Shown here: piece by piece, positions 24,407 through 30,817 of the stretch
How positions within the stretch are numbered: the stretch's first letter is position 1
Layout: each line of letters opens with the position of its first letter
Assembly: GCA_022796315.1 (NCBI GenBank)
Contig: JAAWIL010000255.1
Span: 1-30,817 of the forward strand
Direction of reading: 5' to 3'
Length of the DNA: 30,817 bases
Source of the DNA: Oscillibacter sp.
GTDB lineage: Bacteria; Bacillota; Clostridia; Oscillospirales; Oscillospiraceae
Program-made: the position numbers and the translations under genes
Notes under the pieces: generated by a model
Seen by the model: only the letters and a program-made list of their open reading frames with translations
The model's database searches: none
Told to the model about the DNA's origin: nothing

Positions 24407-24476
24407 AGCAATCATCTCCTGAATCTTTTAGTTTGATTTGACAGTTTGCGGAAAGGGAAAACGATTTTCCGATAAG

Positions 24477-24504
24477 ATAATATCACAAAAAAAATAAAAT
24501 GCAA
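24477..24504 (-). promoter_or_regulatory. Likely SigA promoter of fba
   Basis: On the minus strand TTGCAT (24499-24504) and TATTAT (24477-24482) are 16 bases apart, about 70 bases before the fba start. This is a consensus-like fit and not tested. Confidence 0.5.
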
Positions 24505-24507
24505 GTA

Positions 24508-24536
24508 TTTACAATTCTTTTTTTCAATGATATGAT
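24508..24536 (+). promoter_or_regulatory. Likely SigA promoter of the phosphofructokinase gene
   Basis: TTTACA (24508-24513) and TATGAT (24531-24536) have a 17-base spacer, and the coding start follows 42 bases later. Its -35 box lies back-to-back with that of fba. Confidence 0.6.
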
Positions 24537-24577
24537 GGAACCACCTGAATTTGAATCAAGTTGAGGAGGCATTTTTC

Positions 24578-25816
24578 ATGAGTGAACTGAAAGGCGCATG
24601 TATCTTCGGCCAGTCGGGCGGCCCCACTTCCGTCATCAACGCCAGTGCCTATGGTGTCATCAGCACGGCGCTGAAGAATCCCAACATCACCCGTGTTCTG
24701 GGTGCGGAGCACGGCATCAAGGGCGTGTTGAACGACCGGCTCTTTGACATGGGGCAGGAGGACCCCGAGGAGCTGGAGCTGCTGAAGTACACCCCTTCCT
24801 CTGCGCTGGGCTCCTGCCGCTACAAAATCGCGGACCCAGATGTGGACGACACGGACTACAAGCGCATTCTGGAGATCTTCAAGAAGTATGACGTCCGTTA
24901 TTTCTTCTACAACGGCGGAAACGACTCCATGGACACCTGCAACAAGATCAGCAAGTATATGCAGAAGGTGGGCTATGAGTGCCGGGTCATGGGCGTGCCC
25001 AAGACCATTGACAACGACCTCTTCGGCACCGACCACTGCCCCGGCTTCGCCTCTGCCGCCAAGTATATTGCCACCAGCTGCATGGAGGTCTATCAGGACG
25101 CCCGGGTGTATGACACCGGCATGATCTGCGTCATCGAGATCATGGGCCGCCACGCCGGCTGGCTGGCCGGCGCCTCCGCCCTGGCGACAGCCTATGGCGC
25201 AGGACCGGATCTGGTCTACCTCCCCGAGGTGGACTTTGACATGGAGCAGTTCCTCTCCGACGTGGACCGGATCTACAAGGAGAAGGGCAACTGCATGGTC
25301 GCCGTGAGCGAGGGCATCCACTACGCCGACGGCTCCTTCGTCTCCGAGGCGAAGACCTCCGCCACCGACGGCTTTGGTCATGCCCAGCTGGGCGGTCTCG
25401 CCGCCACGCTGGCCGAGGCCTGCAAGGAGCGCACCGGCGCCAAGGTTCGCGGCATCGAGCTGAGTCTGCTCCAGCGCTGCGGCGCGCACCTGGCCTCCGA
25501 GACCGACATTGAGGAGAGCTTCATGTCCGGCAAGGCCGCCGTGGAAAACGCCGTGGCCGGTATTACGGACAAGATGGTGGGCTTTGAGCGCAGCTATGAG
25601 GACGGCCAGTACGTCTGCCGGACCAAGCTGCTGGGGCTCACCGACGTGGCCAACACAGAGAAGAAGGTCCCCCTGGAATGGATCAACGCCGCCCACAACG
25701 GCGTGGAGAAGGCCTTCATCGACTATGCCTTGCCCCTGATCCAGGGCGAGCCCAAGACGCCCCGGAAGGACTCCCTGCCCCGTTTTGCCAAGCTGAAGAA
25801 GGTGCTGGCAAAATAA
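24578..25816 (+). CDS. pfp: 6-phosphofructokinase, pyrophosphate-dependent type
   Basis: The 412-residue protein has GQSGGPTSVINAS at the N-terminus, GGNDS (113-117) and PKTIDND (141-147). In ATP enzymes these positions read GGDGS and PGTIDND. Asp in place of the second Gly and Lys in PKTIDND are the accepted marks of pyrophosphate use, so the reaction should be the reversible PPi-linked phosphorylation of fructose-6-phosphate. This predicts a glycolysis that saves ATP and can run backwards. Start 24578 has gaggagg (24563-24569) upstream. The lysine mark is clear; the phosphoryl donor is still a prediction. Confidence 0.92.
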   Translation: MSELKGACIFGQSGGPTSVINASAYGVISTALKNPNITRVLGAEHGIKGVLNDRLFDMGQEDPEELELLKYTPSSALGSCRYKIADPDVDDTDYKRILEIFKKYDVRYFFYNGGNDSMDTCNKISKYMQKVGYECRVMGVPKTIDNDLFGTDHCPGFASAAKYIATSCMEVYQDARVYDTGMICVIEIMGRHAGWLAGASALATAYGAGPDLVYLPEVDFDMEQFLSDVDRIYKEKGNCMVAVSEGIHYADGSFVSEAKTSATDGFGHAQLGGLAATLAEACKERTGAKVRGIELSLLQRCGAHLASETDIEESFMSGKAAVENAVAGITDKMVGFERSYEDGQYVCRTKLLGLTDVANTEKKVPLEWINAAHNGVEKAFIDYALPLIQGEPKTPRKDSLPRFAKLKKVLAK

Positions 25817-25845
25817 TCGCGCTCCGCGTAACTTGACATTCCGCG

Positions 25846-25885
25846 AAGACGGTGTGACCTCTTTGTATGAGGTGACGCCGTCTTT
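25846..25885 (+). terminator. Terminator of the phosphofructokinase gene
   Basis: aagacggtgtgacct pairs with aggtgacgccgtctt with a few mismatches around a tttgtat loop, ending in tcttt. It stands 30 bases after the stop codon. Confidence 0.65.
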
Positions 25886-25911
25886 GCCATACTGAATTTG
25901 GTGACGAAATA

Positions 25912-27255
25912 ATGAGAACGTTGTTGAAACAAGGAACGGCACTCTGCCTGACGCTGGCGCTGTGCGCGGCCCTCTTCCCTGCCGCCTCCGCTGCGGGCTT
26001 CCGGGATGTTCCCCAAACCCATTGGGCCCGTCAGGAGATCACGGATATGGCGGCCAAGGGATATCTCCAAGGCAGTAACGGAAAATTCCGCCCGGGTGAA
26101 TTCATCAGCAAGCAGGCGTTCCTATCCATGGTCTGCCGGGCATCCGGCCTGGATGACCGCAATCTGCAAAGCGGCGGCAGCTGGGCTGATCCCGCCATTG
26201 CCTATGGCCAGTATTTTGGCTGGTTCCAGGCCCAGGACATGAACGCCCGCGGCGAACCCATCACCCGGGAATTTGCCGCGCAGCTGCTGGTCAAGGCGCT
26301 GTTTCCTGAGGAGCCCTCCGATCAGGGTGCTCAGGTAAATTTTACAGACCTCTCACAGATCTCGGCGGCCCGCCTGCCCTACGTGCAGTCCGCAGTTCGG
26401 CTGGGGCTGGTAACGGGCTACGAGGATGGCCGCTTTGATCCGCAGGGTTCTCTTACCCGGGCCGCTGCGGCGGTGATCCTCTCCAGAGCGCTGAAGCAGC
26501 AGAGCGCAGCGGCTCCCGGCGCCTCTGTTCAGGTCCCCATTCTGATGTACCACGACATCTCCTATCTGGGCAGCGGCTATTCCAAGACGCCGGAGATCTT
26601 CAAAAAGCAGCTGCAGGAGCTGAAAAACGCCGGTTTCCACGCCGTATTCTTCTCCCAGGTCATCGACTACGTGGAAAAGGGCACTCCCCTGCCCAGCAAG
26701 CCCATCGTCATCAGCATTGACGACGGCTACCAGAGCAATTACACCTATGTCCTCCCCATCCTGCGGGAGCTGGACATGAAGGCGGAGATCTCCGTCATCG
26801 GCGACGCCATCCAGTGGGCCGACTGGGGCATGAACTGGGATCAGGTCCGGGAAATGGCGGAGAGCGGTCTGGTGTCCTTCCAGGCCCATACCAGGTCTCT
26901 CCACGGCGATACCAGTGCTCAGGGCGGGCGCCTGGGGGTGCTGAAAAGTCCCTCTGAGAATTGGAACACCTATGTGAAGATCCTGGGCGACGATACCAAG
27001 GCGATTCTGAAACAGATCGAAGCGGAAACAGGCGTTCGTCCCCAGGTGTACACCTACCCCAGGGGCAAGTGGAACACAATGGCAGAGGCCGTGAGCGCAC
27101 GGATTGGCTTCCGGGCCTCCCTGACCACCAAGGATGGCGTGGCGTCGGTCCGCCAGGGCGAGCCTTCCTCTCTGCGGCTGATGGATCGGATCGGCATGGA
27201 TTTCCGCAACGGCAGCGTGGTCTCCGTTCTGGGGCAGTTTGGATATCGTGGATAA
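25912..27255 (+). CDS. S-layer-homology polysaccharide deacetylase (CE4)
   Basis: The 447-residue secreted protein has a signal peptide (about 1-27, cleavage near ASAAG), two to three SLH repeats (FRDVPQTHWARQEI, about 29-60; further repeats to about 195 with FTDL and GYEDGRFDPQGSLTRA) and a C-terminal NodB-type deacetylase domain (about 205-445). Catalytic signs are VISIDDGYQSNY (the Asp pair), SFQAHTRSLH (metal His) and TYPRGKWN. SLH repeats bind pyruvylated wall polymer, so the enzyme should work at the cell surface, removing acetyl groups from peptidoglycan or another GlcNAc polymer. Exact substrate is not evident. The ATG follows the upstream terminator and lacks a strong ribosome site. 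Confidence 0.9.
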   Translation: MRTLLKQGTALCLTLALCAALFPAASAAGFRDVPQTHWARQEITDMAAKGYLQGSNGKFRPGEFISKQAFLSMVCRASGLDDRNLQSGGSWADPAIAYGQYFGWFQAQDMNARGEPITREFAAQLLVKALFPEEPSDQGAQVNFTDLSQISAARLPYVQSAVRLGLVTGYEDGRFDPQGSLTRAAAAVILSRALKQQSAAAPGASVQVPILMYHDISYLGSGYSKTPEIFKKQLQELKNAGFHAVFFSQVIDYVEKGTPLPSKPIVISIDDGYQSNYTYVLPILRELDMKAEISVIGDAIQWADWGMNWDQVREMAESGLVSFQAHTRSLHGDTSAQGGRLGVLKSPSENWNTYVKILGDDTKAILKQIEAETGVRPQVYTYPRGKWNTMAEAVSARIGFRASLTTKDGVASVRQGEPSSLRLMDRIGMDFRNGSVVSVLGQFGYRG

Positions 27256-27278
27256 TACTGGAACACTCGTTCAAGCAG

Positions 27279-27306
27279 CAAGCCGCCGGCAAATGCCGGC
27301 GGCTTG
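27279..27306. terminator. Strong hairpin between convergent genes
   Basis: A perfect 13-bp GC-rich stem (27279-27291 with 27294-27306) has a minimal 2-base loop between the deacetylase and coaX ends. Only a short T-rich stretch follows (tgtcttgg). A bidirectional terminator is likely. Confidence 0.7.
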
Positions 27307-27323
27307 TGTCTTGGGTCTTCTGA

Positions 27324-28103
27324 TCAGGAAGACGATTGGTTCTTCTGGTAAATGGTCCACAGCCCCTCCAGCAAAAGGTGCTTGTCATAGACAATCAGGT
27401 TCCGGGTGTACTTCACGATCACCGGCGCGCTGCCGCCGGTGGCCACCACACTGACCTCCTGACCGGGGAACTCCCCCCGGATACGGTCGATGATCCCATC
27501 CAGCATTCCCGCGCTGCCATAGACAATTCCGGAGCGCATACAGTCCTCCGTATTCTTGCCGATGAGGCTCTTGGGGTGCTGGAGAGAGATGGCCGGAAGC
27601 TGGGCTGTCCGGCGGTTCAGCGCCTCCAGGGAAACATGAATTCCCGGCAGCAGGAGACCTCCCTCATAGGTCCGCTCCTGCGAGACCACGCCGATGACCG
27701 TGGCGGTGCCCATATCAATAATGATGATCGGCGGCTGAAACTTCTCCACCGCCGCCACAGCGTCCGCCACGATATCTGCCCCCACCTGCGTCTGCATCGC
27801 CAGGCGGAGGTCCAGACCGGTCCGGACGCCGGGCCCCACCACCATGGGCGGCCGGCCCAGCAGACGGGTCAGCGCTTTTTCCATCATGAAGTTCAGGGGC
27901 GGCACGACGCTGCAGAGGATTGCTCCGGTAATTTTGGTGGAATCTACCTGGTGCAGAGTGAAGAGGTTCATAAAATCCACGCTGATCTGGTCTGCCGTCT
28001 TGCGGCTGTCCGTATTCAGGGAGGCGTGCATCCGCAGGTTCTTCTCCCGGTCAAACAGCCCGACAGATATGGTGGAGTTTCCAACGTCAACGGCAAGAAG
28101 CAT
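27324..28103 (-). CDS. coaX: Type III pantothenate kinase
   Basis: The 259-residue protein has the ASKHA fold motifs of CoaX: MLLAVDVGNSTISVGLF (phosphate 1), VGADIVADAVAAVEKF, IIIDMGTATVIGVV (phosphate 2), GGLLLPGIHVSLEAL and VATGGSAP (adenosine). It phosphorylates pantothenate with ATP as the first step of coenzyme A synthesis; type III forms are not inhibited by CoA. Length is standard and all key Asp residues are visible. Confidence 0.96.
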   Translation of the reverse strand: MLLAVDVGNSTISVGLFDREKNLRMHASLNTDSRKTADQISVDFMNLFTLHQVDSTKITGAILCSVVPPLNFMMEKALTRLLGRPPMVVGPGVRTGLDLRLAMQTQVGADIVADAVAAVEKFQPPIIIIDMGTATVIGVVSQERTYEGGLLLPGIHVSLEALNRRTAQLPAISLQHPKSLIGKNTEDCMRSGIVYGSAGMLDGIIDRIRGEFPGQEVSVVATGGSAPVIVKYTRNLIVYDKHLLLEGLWTIYQKNQSSS

Positions 28104-28183
28104 AGAGCGCCCTCCCTCGTCTGGACCCGTTCAGGCGGGAATCTCTCCGGAATCCCGCACAGGTCTATTATCGATGATCTTTT

Positions 28184-28212
28184 ATGCTATCACGATTTGC
28201 CCGCACTTGCAA
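28184..28212 (-). promoter_or_regulatory. Possible coaX promoter
   Basis: On the minus strand TTGCAA (28207-28212) and TAGCAT (28184-28189) are 17 bases apart, about 80 bases before the coaX start. The gap between coaX and mntP (28104-28358) shows no other feature. Confidence 0.35.
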
Positions 28213-28358
28213 GTCCTACCTGGGCGGTACTTCTGGCGCTGTCCGAAACCACCGCATCTTCCCGGCTCTGAAGAAAGATGCCAGAACCATCATGTCCATT
28301 GCGGCAGTAGTTGTGTAAAGCAAAACACCTGTATCCGGTTTCCGGCTGCGGCGTTGCC

Positions 28359-28925
28359 TTATCCCAAAATCCCAAGATGCTCCAATAGGATTTTCACACC
28401 CAGTAAAATCAAAATAATCCCCCCGGACAGCTCAGCCCGCTTCTTGTACCGGGCGCCGAAGAAGTTGCCTGCGGCCACTCCTGCCAGGGACAGGCAGAAG
28501 GTGGTGCAGCCGATGATGGCGATGGCCGGCAGGATCAGGACCTCCAAAAAGGCGAAGGTCACACCCACGGCCAGTGCGTCAATACTGGTAGCTACGGACA
28601 GCACCAGCAGACGCCGGAGACTCAATGTGACGGTGCTGTCCGCTGCTTCCTCCGGCCCCAACGCCTCCCGGATCATGTTGGCGCCGATCAGGCCCAACAG
28701 CACAAAGGCCACCCAATGGTCAATACTCTGGATCTGTCCGGCAAACTGGGACCCCAGCATCCAGCCCAGGAAGGGCATCAGCGCCTGAAATCCCCCGAAA
28801 AACAGGGCGATTACCGCGGCGTTCCGCCAGTTTATTTTCGGCATACACAGCCCCTGGCAGATGGCCACGGCAAAGGCGTCCATGGAAAGTCCCACGCCGG
28901 TCAACAGCAGTTCCAGTGTGCTCAT
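28359..28925 (-). CDS. mntP: Putative manganese efflux pump MntP
   Basis: The 188-residue membrane protein has six hydrophobic segments and the two MntP signatures with membrane Asp residues: GLSMDAFAVAICQG (TM1) and ATSIDALAVGVTFAF (TM4). It should export excess Mn(II). The start at 28925 has aaggagg upstream; a longer in-frame reading to 29042 crosses a hairpin and is rejected. Manganese control would fit the neighbourhood of a manganese-catalase-like coat gene only loosely, as they are 12 kb apart. Confidence 0.92.
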   Translation of the reverse strand: MSTLELLLTGVGLSMDAFAVAICQGLCMPKINWRNAAVIALFFGGFQALMPFLGWMLGSQFAGQIQSIDHWVAFVLLGLIGANMIREALGPEEAADSTVTLSLRRLLVLSVATSIDALAVGVTFAFLEVLILPAIAIIGCTTFCLSLAGVAAGNFFGARYKKRAELSGGIILILLGVKILLEHLGILG

Positions 28926-28946
28926 GTGCCCCCTCCTTACATAAAA

Positions 28947-28979
28947 TATTACTTCTGAACGGAAAAGCCGGAAGTAATA
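28947..28979 (-). promoter_or_regulatory. Hairpin in the mntP leader
   Basis: A 9-bp perfect stem (28947-28955 with 28971-28979) has a 15-base loop. On the minus strand it is followed by a short U-rich run (ttttatg) just before the mntP ribosome site, as an attenuator would be. No known riboswitch core was recognised. Confidence 0.45.
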
Positions 28980-29010
28980 CGTGCCATGTTTTGCGGCTTC
29001 AATCCAATGG

Positions 29011-29043
29011 TATGATTTCCGAAGTTTTAATTCGGAAATCATA
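29011..29043 (-). terminator. Hairpin directly after sfsA
   Basis: A perfect 13-bp stem (29011-29023 with 29031-29043) with a 7-base loop begins on the base following the sfsA stop codon on the minus strand. No T-run follows, so termination is possible but not certain; an RNA-stabilising 3' end is the alternative. Confidence 0.55.
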
Positions 29044-29724
29044 TCAACAAACGACCGGCACAGGCCGGCGAATTATCAGACTGTCCGGCGTCACCGCGCA
29101 GTCATAGGCGCGGACCTGTACCCCGGCGGCAGCCGCCTCACGCAGCGCCTGGCCAAAGGCCGGGTGGGTAACGTCATTGGGCGAAACACTTCGCACGCCC
29201 TCCATCTGCACCACAAAAAACAGCGTCGCGTCTAGACCGGACTCCACCGCCCGCTGCAACTCCTGAATGTGCCTGACGCCCCGCTCCGTGGGGGCGTCAG
29301 GAAAGCGGGCGAGGCCGTCCTCCTCCAGGGTAACCCCCTTCACCTCCACCAGGTGCGCCCCCCTTGGCGTCTCCAGGCAGAAATCCAGCCGGGACTCCCC
29401 ATAGGAGAACTCCGGCCGCACCGCAGTCACCTCCGGCAGGAAGCCGCCGGAACGGACCCACTCGGCAAAGACCTGATTGGGCGCTTGGGCGTCCATGTTG
29501 ATGAGCAAACTCCCCTTTTTTACCGCGATGAGGTCGTAGGCGGTCTTCCGTTTGGCCCCGGTCCCCCTCTCCAGGTAGACCTCCGCCCCTGGAACCAGCA
29601 GCTCCCGGCAGCGGCCGGTATTTTTTACGTGAACCGTCTGAACGCCCTCCGCCGTCTCTACCTGTGCGATGAACCGATTCGGCCTTGCCAGGAACCGTCC
29701 CGGAATGACAGCCTGATAGCGCAT
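29044..29724 (-). CDS. sfsA: SfsA family nuclease
   Basis: The 226-residue protein matches SfsA: FLARPNRFIAQVE and VHVKNTGRCRELLVPGAEVYLE in the N-terminal OB-like part, then SRLDFCLET, HLVEVKGVTLEEDGLARFPDAPTERGVRH (the nuclease-like core with Asp, Glu and Lys) and a C-terminal helical end. SfsA was named as a sugar-fermentation stimulator, and the fold indicates a DNA/RNA nuclease. Length is standard. It is divergent from the decarboxylase operon. Confidence 0.94.
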   Translation of the reverse strand: MRYQAVIPGRFLARPNRFIAQVETAEGVQTVHVKNTGRCRELLVPGAEVYLERGTGAKRKTAYDLIAVKKGSLLINMDAQAPNQVFAEWVRSGGFLPEVTAVRPEFSYGESRLDFCLETPRGAHLVEVKGVTLEEDGLARFPDAPTERGVRHIQELQRAVESGLDATLFFVVQMEGVRSVSPNDVTHPAFGQALREAAAAGVQVRAYDCAVTPDSLIIRRPVPVVC

Positions 29725-29876
29725 TTTATTCTCTCCTCTTCCACAAGATACCAGTTGGAGGCTCGTCTCAGTATAGCAGAAATCACCCTATAAATCCCAC
29801 CAATATAATCGTTTACATGCGCAAAAATTTCGGCATAATAGCCAAACAAAAGAGGAATAAATTTTTGGAAAGAGGA

Positions 29877-29905
29877 TTGTTTTTTATAATAAAAATTGTT
29901 ACAAT
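29877..29905 (+). promoter_or_regulatory. Likely SigA promoter of the decarboxylase operon
   Basis: TTGTTT (29877-29882) and TACAAT (29900-29905) have a 17-base spacer, inside an AT-rich stretch 30 bases before the first start codon. A strong ribosome site (aggagg, 29923-29928) follows. Confidence 0.55.
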
Positions 29906-29934
29906 ACGATTGATTACAAATTAGGAGGGAGCAT

Positions 29935-30207
29935 ATGCCAGAATATGGAAGTTTATTTGTCTGCCTGATGGGCATGGGCACCGTGTTTTTCGGGCTCATC
30001 TGCCTCATCGTCCTGACGACGATCATGGGCAAGATCGTGGGCGGTCACGCGGCCCCCACCGTCTCCGCCCCCGCCTCTGCCGCGGCGGTCTCCGCCGCCC
30101 CGGAGGGCAACCGTCAGGAGATCGCCGCCGCCGTCTCCGCCGCCATCGCGGAGGAGCTGGGCACGGACATCACAGGCATCCGGATCGTATCCATGAAAAA
30201 ACTGTAA
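29935..30207 (+). CDS. Sodium-pump decarboxylase gamma subunit (OadG family)
   Basis: The 90-residue protein has one N-terminal membrane helix (about 9-31), an Ala/Pro/Ser-rich linker and a soluble C-terminal part (EIAAAVSAAIAEELGT). This is the OadG/MmdD layout: the small subunit that holds the biotin-dependent decarboxylase complex together at the membrane. The genes for biotin carrier and beta subunit follow, confirming the complex. Whether the substrate is methylmalonyl-CoA, oxaloacetate or glutaconyl-CoA depends on the alpha subunit, which is not in the window. Confidence 0.88.
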   Translation: MPEYGSLFVCLMGMGTVFFGLICLIVLTTIMGKIVGGHAAPTVSAPASAAAVSAAPEGNRQEIAAAVSAAIAEELGTDITGIRIVSMKKL

Positions 30208-30228
30208 GAGGAAAAAGGAGAGAGCAAC

Positions 30229-30564
30229 ATGAAAAAGTACAGAGTCACTGTCAACGGCACCGCCTATGAGGTCGAGCTGGAGGAGCTGACCGGCGCCGCC
30301 CCCGCCCCTGCTGCCGCTCCCGCCGCGGCCCCTGCCGCCGCCCCCGCCGGAGGTGAGCAGGTCACCAGCCCCATGCCCGGCACCATCCTGGACATCAAGG
30401 TCAGCCAGGGCGCTTCCGTCAAGAAGGGCGATGTGCTGATGGTCCTGGAGGCCATGAAGATGGAGAACGAGATCATGTGCCCCTGCGACGGCACCGTGGC
30501 CTCTATCAACACCTCCAAGGGCGCGGCGGTGGAGTCCGGCACTCTGCTGTGCGTCATCCAGTAA
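30229..30564 (+). CDS. Biotin carrier subunit of a sodium-pump decarboxylase
   Basis: The 111-residue protein has an N-terminal strand region (KYRVTVNGTAYEVELEEL), an Ala/Pro linker (about 25-42) and a biotinyl domain with VLEAMKMENEI, where the Lys between the two Met residues is the biotin site. It carries carboxyl groups from the soluble alpha subunit to the membrane beta subunit. The ribosome site aaaaggagag lies directly before the start, 21 bases from the OadG-like stop. A methylmalonyl-CoA decarboxylase carrier (MmdC) is the closest guess. Confidence 0.9.
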   Translation: MKKYRVTVNGTAYEVELEELTGAAPAPAAAPAAAPAAAPAGGEQVTSPMPGTILDIKVSQGASVKKGDVLMVLEAMKMENEIMCPCDGTVASINTSKGAAVESGTLLCVIQ

Positions 30565-30582
30565 GGCACTGGAGGGCAATGT

Positions 30583-30817
30583 ATGGAAGCGATTCTGGAT
30601 TTTGTAAACAGCACGGGTTTTGTGCTGTTTGCCCAGGGGGACAACTGGAAGTGCCTGGTGATGATCGTCATCGCCTGCGGCCTTCTGTACCTGGGTATCG
30701 TCAAGAAATTTGAGCCGCTGCTGCTGGTGCCCATCGCCTTCGGCATGCTCATCACCAACCTCCCCGGCGCCAATATGTTCCATGAGATCTTCTTTGCCGG
30801 CGGGCATATCCACTGGG
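30583..30817 (+). CDS. Sodium-pump decarboxylase beta subunit, N-terminal part
   Basis: The frame opens MEAILDFVNSTGFVLF at ATG 30583 with ggaggg (30571-30576) upstream and continues with GLLYLGIVKKFEPLLLVPIAFGMLITNLPGA, the typical start of OadB/MmdB/GcdB. This membrane subunit decarboxylates carboxybiotin and pumps Na+ outward. The window ends after about 78 codons. Confidence 0.92.
   Translation, partial: MEAILDFVNSTGFVLFAQGDNWKCLVMIVIACGLLYLGIVKKFEPLLLVPIAFGMLITNLPGANMFHEIFFAGGHIHW

Noticed and set aside
23267..24436. 389-residue plus-strand frame opposite fba
   Set aside because: It mirrors the codon pattern of the aldolase; low-complexity Gly/Leu/Val content without motifs.
24524..25942. 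472-residue minus-strand frame opposite the phosphofructokinase gene
   Set aside because: It is the antisense shadow of a clear PPi-type phosphofructokinase.
28926..29043. yybP-ykoY manganese riboswitch before mntP
   Set aside because: I could not find the conserved core bases of that class; only plain hairpins are visible.

Overview
The window reads as part of the chromosome of an endospore-forming, anaerobic Clostridia member, most likely Oscillospiraceae (Oscillibacter/Flavonifractor-like). Support comes from the cotJ spore-coat genes, cwlD, a pyrophosphate-type phosphofructokinase, an S-layer-homology polysaccharide deacetylase, type III pantothenate kinase and a sodium-pump decarboxylase operon. 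The genus is an inference from gene content and GC-rich codon use; no rRNA is present.

Positions 1 to about 15863 look like the right-hand part of an integrated element, visibly more AT-rich than what follows. It starts inside the 3' end of a serine/threonine-rich repeat adhesin gene with 42-bp tandem repeats. A complete accessory Sec (SecA2/SecY2) export and glycosylation cluster follows in the same direction: secY2, a short gtfB paralog, a gtfA paralog, asp1, asp2, asp3, secA2, gtfA, gtfB and a 57-residue two-helix membrane protein in the place where streptococci carry asp4/asp5. The genes are tightly packed or overlapping, and a rho-independent terminator closes the cluster. The Gtf pairs should O-glycosylate the adhesin, Asp2 should acetylate its GlcNAc, and SecA2-SecY2-Asp1-3 should export it. 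A small SHOCT-like gene and a large serine recombinase gene come last.

The recombinase gene runs directly into the spore-coat gene cotJC (minus strand), which is cut after codon 64, next to the metal-ligand codons of this manganese-catalase-like protein. The rest of cotJC is not in the window and should lie beyond the left edge. The layout resembles the skin-type intervening elements of sporulation genes, but with a glycoprotein adhesin export system as cargo. This is the main finding.

From about 15864 to 30817 the sequence is ordinary GC-rich chromosome. It holds a cotJA-cotJB fusion, cwlD-radA, a small Cys-rich gene, a Xer-type recombinase, and a minus-strand block (amidase, yebC, nif3, trmK, DUF1858). 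Next come divergent fba and PPi-pfk, an SLH polysaccharide deacetylase, coaX, mntP and sfsA, then the start of a biotin-dependent sodium-pump decarboxylase operon that runs off the right edge. All calls rest on reading motifs and family knowledge; no database search was run.
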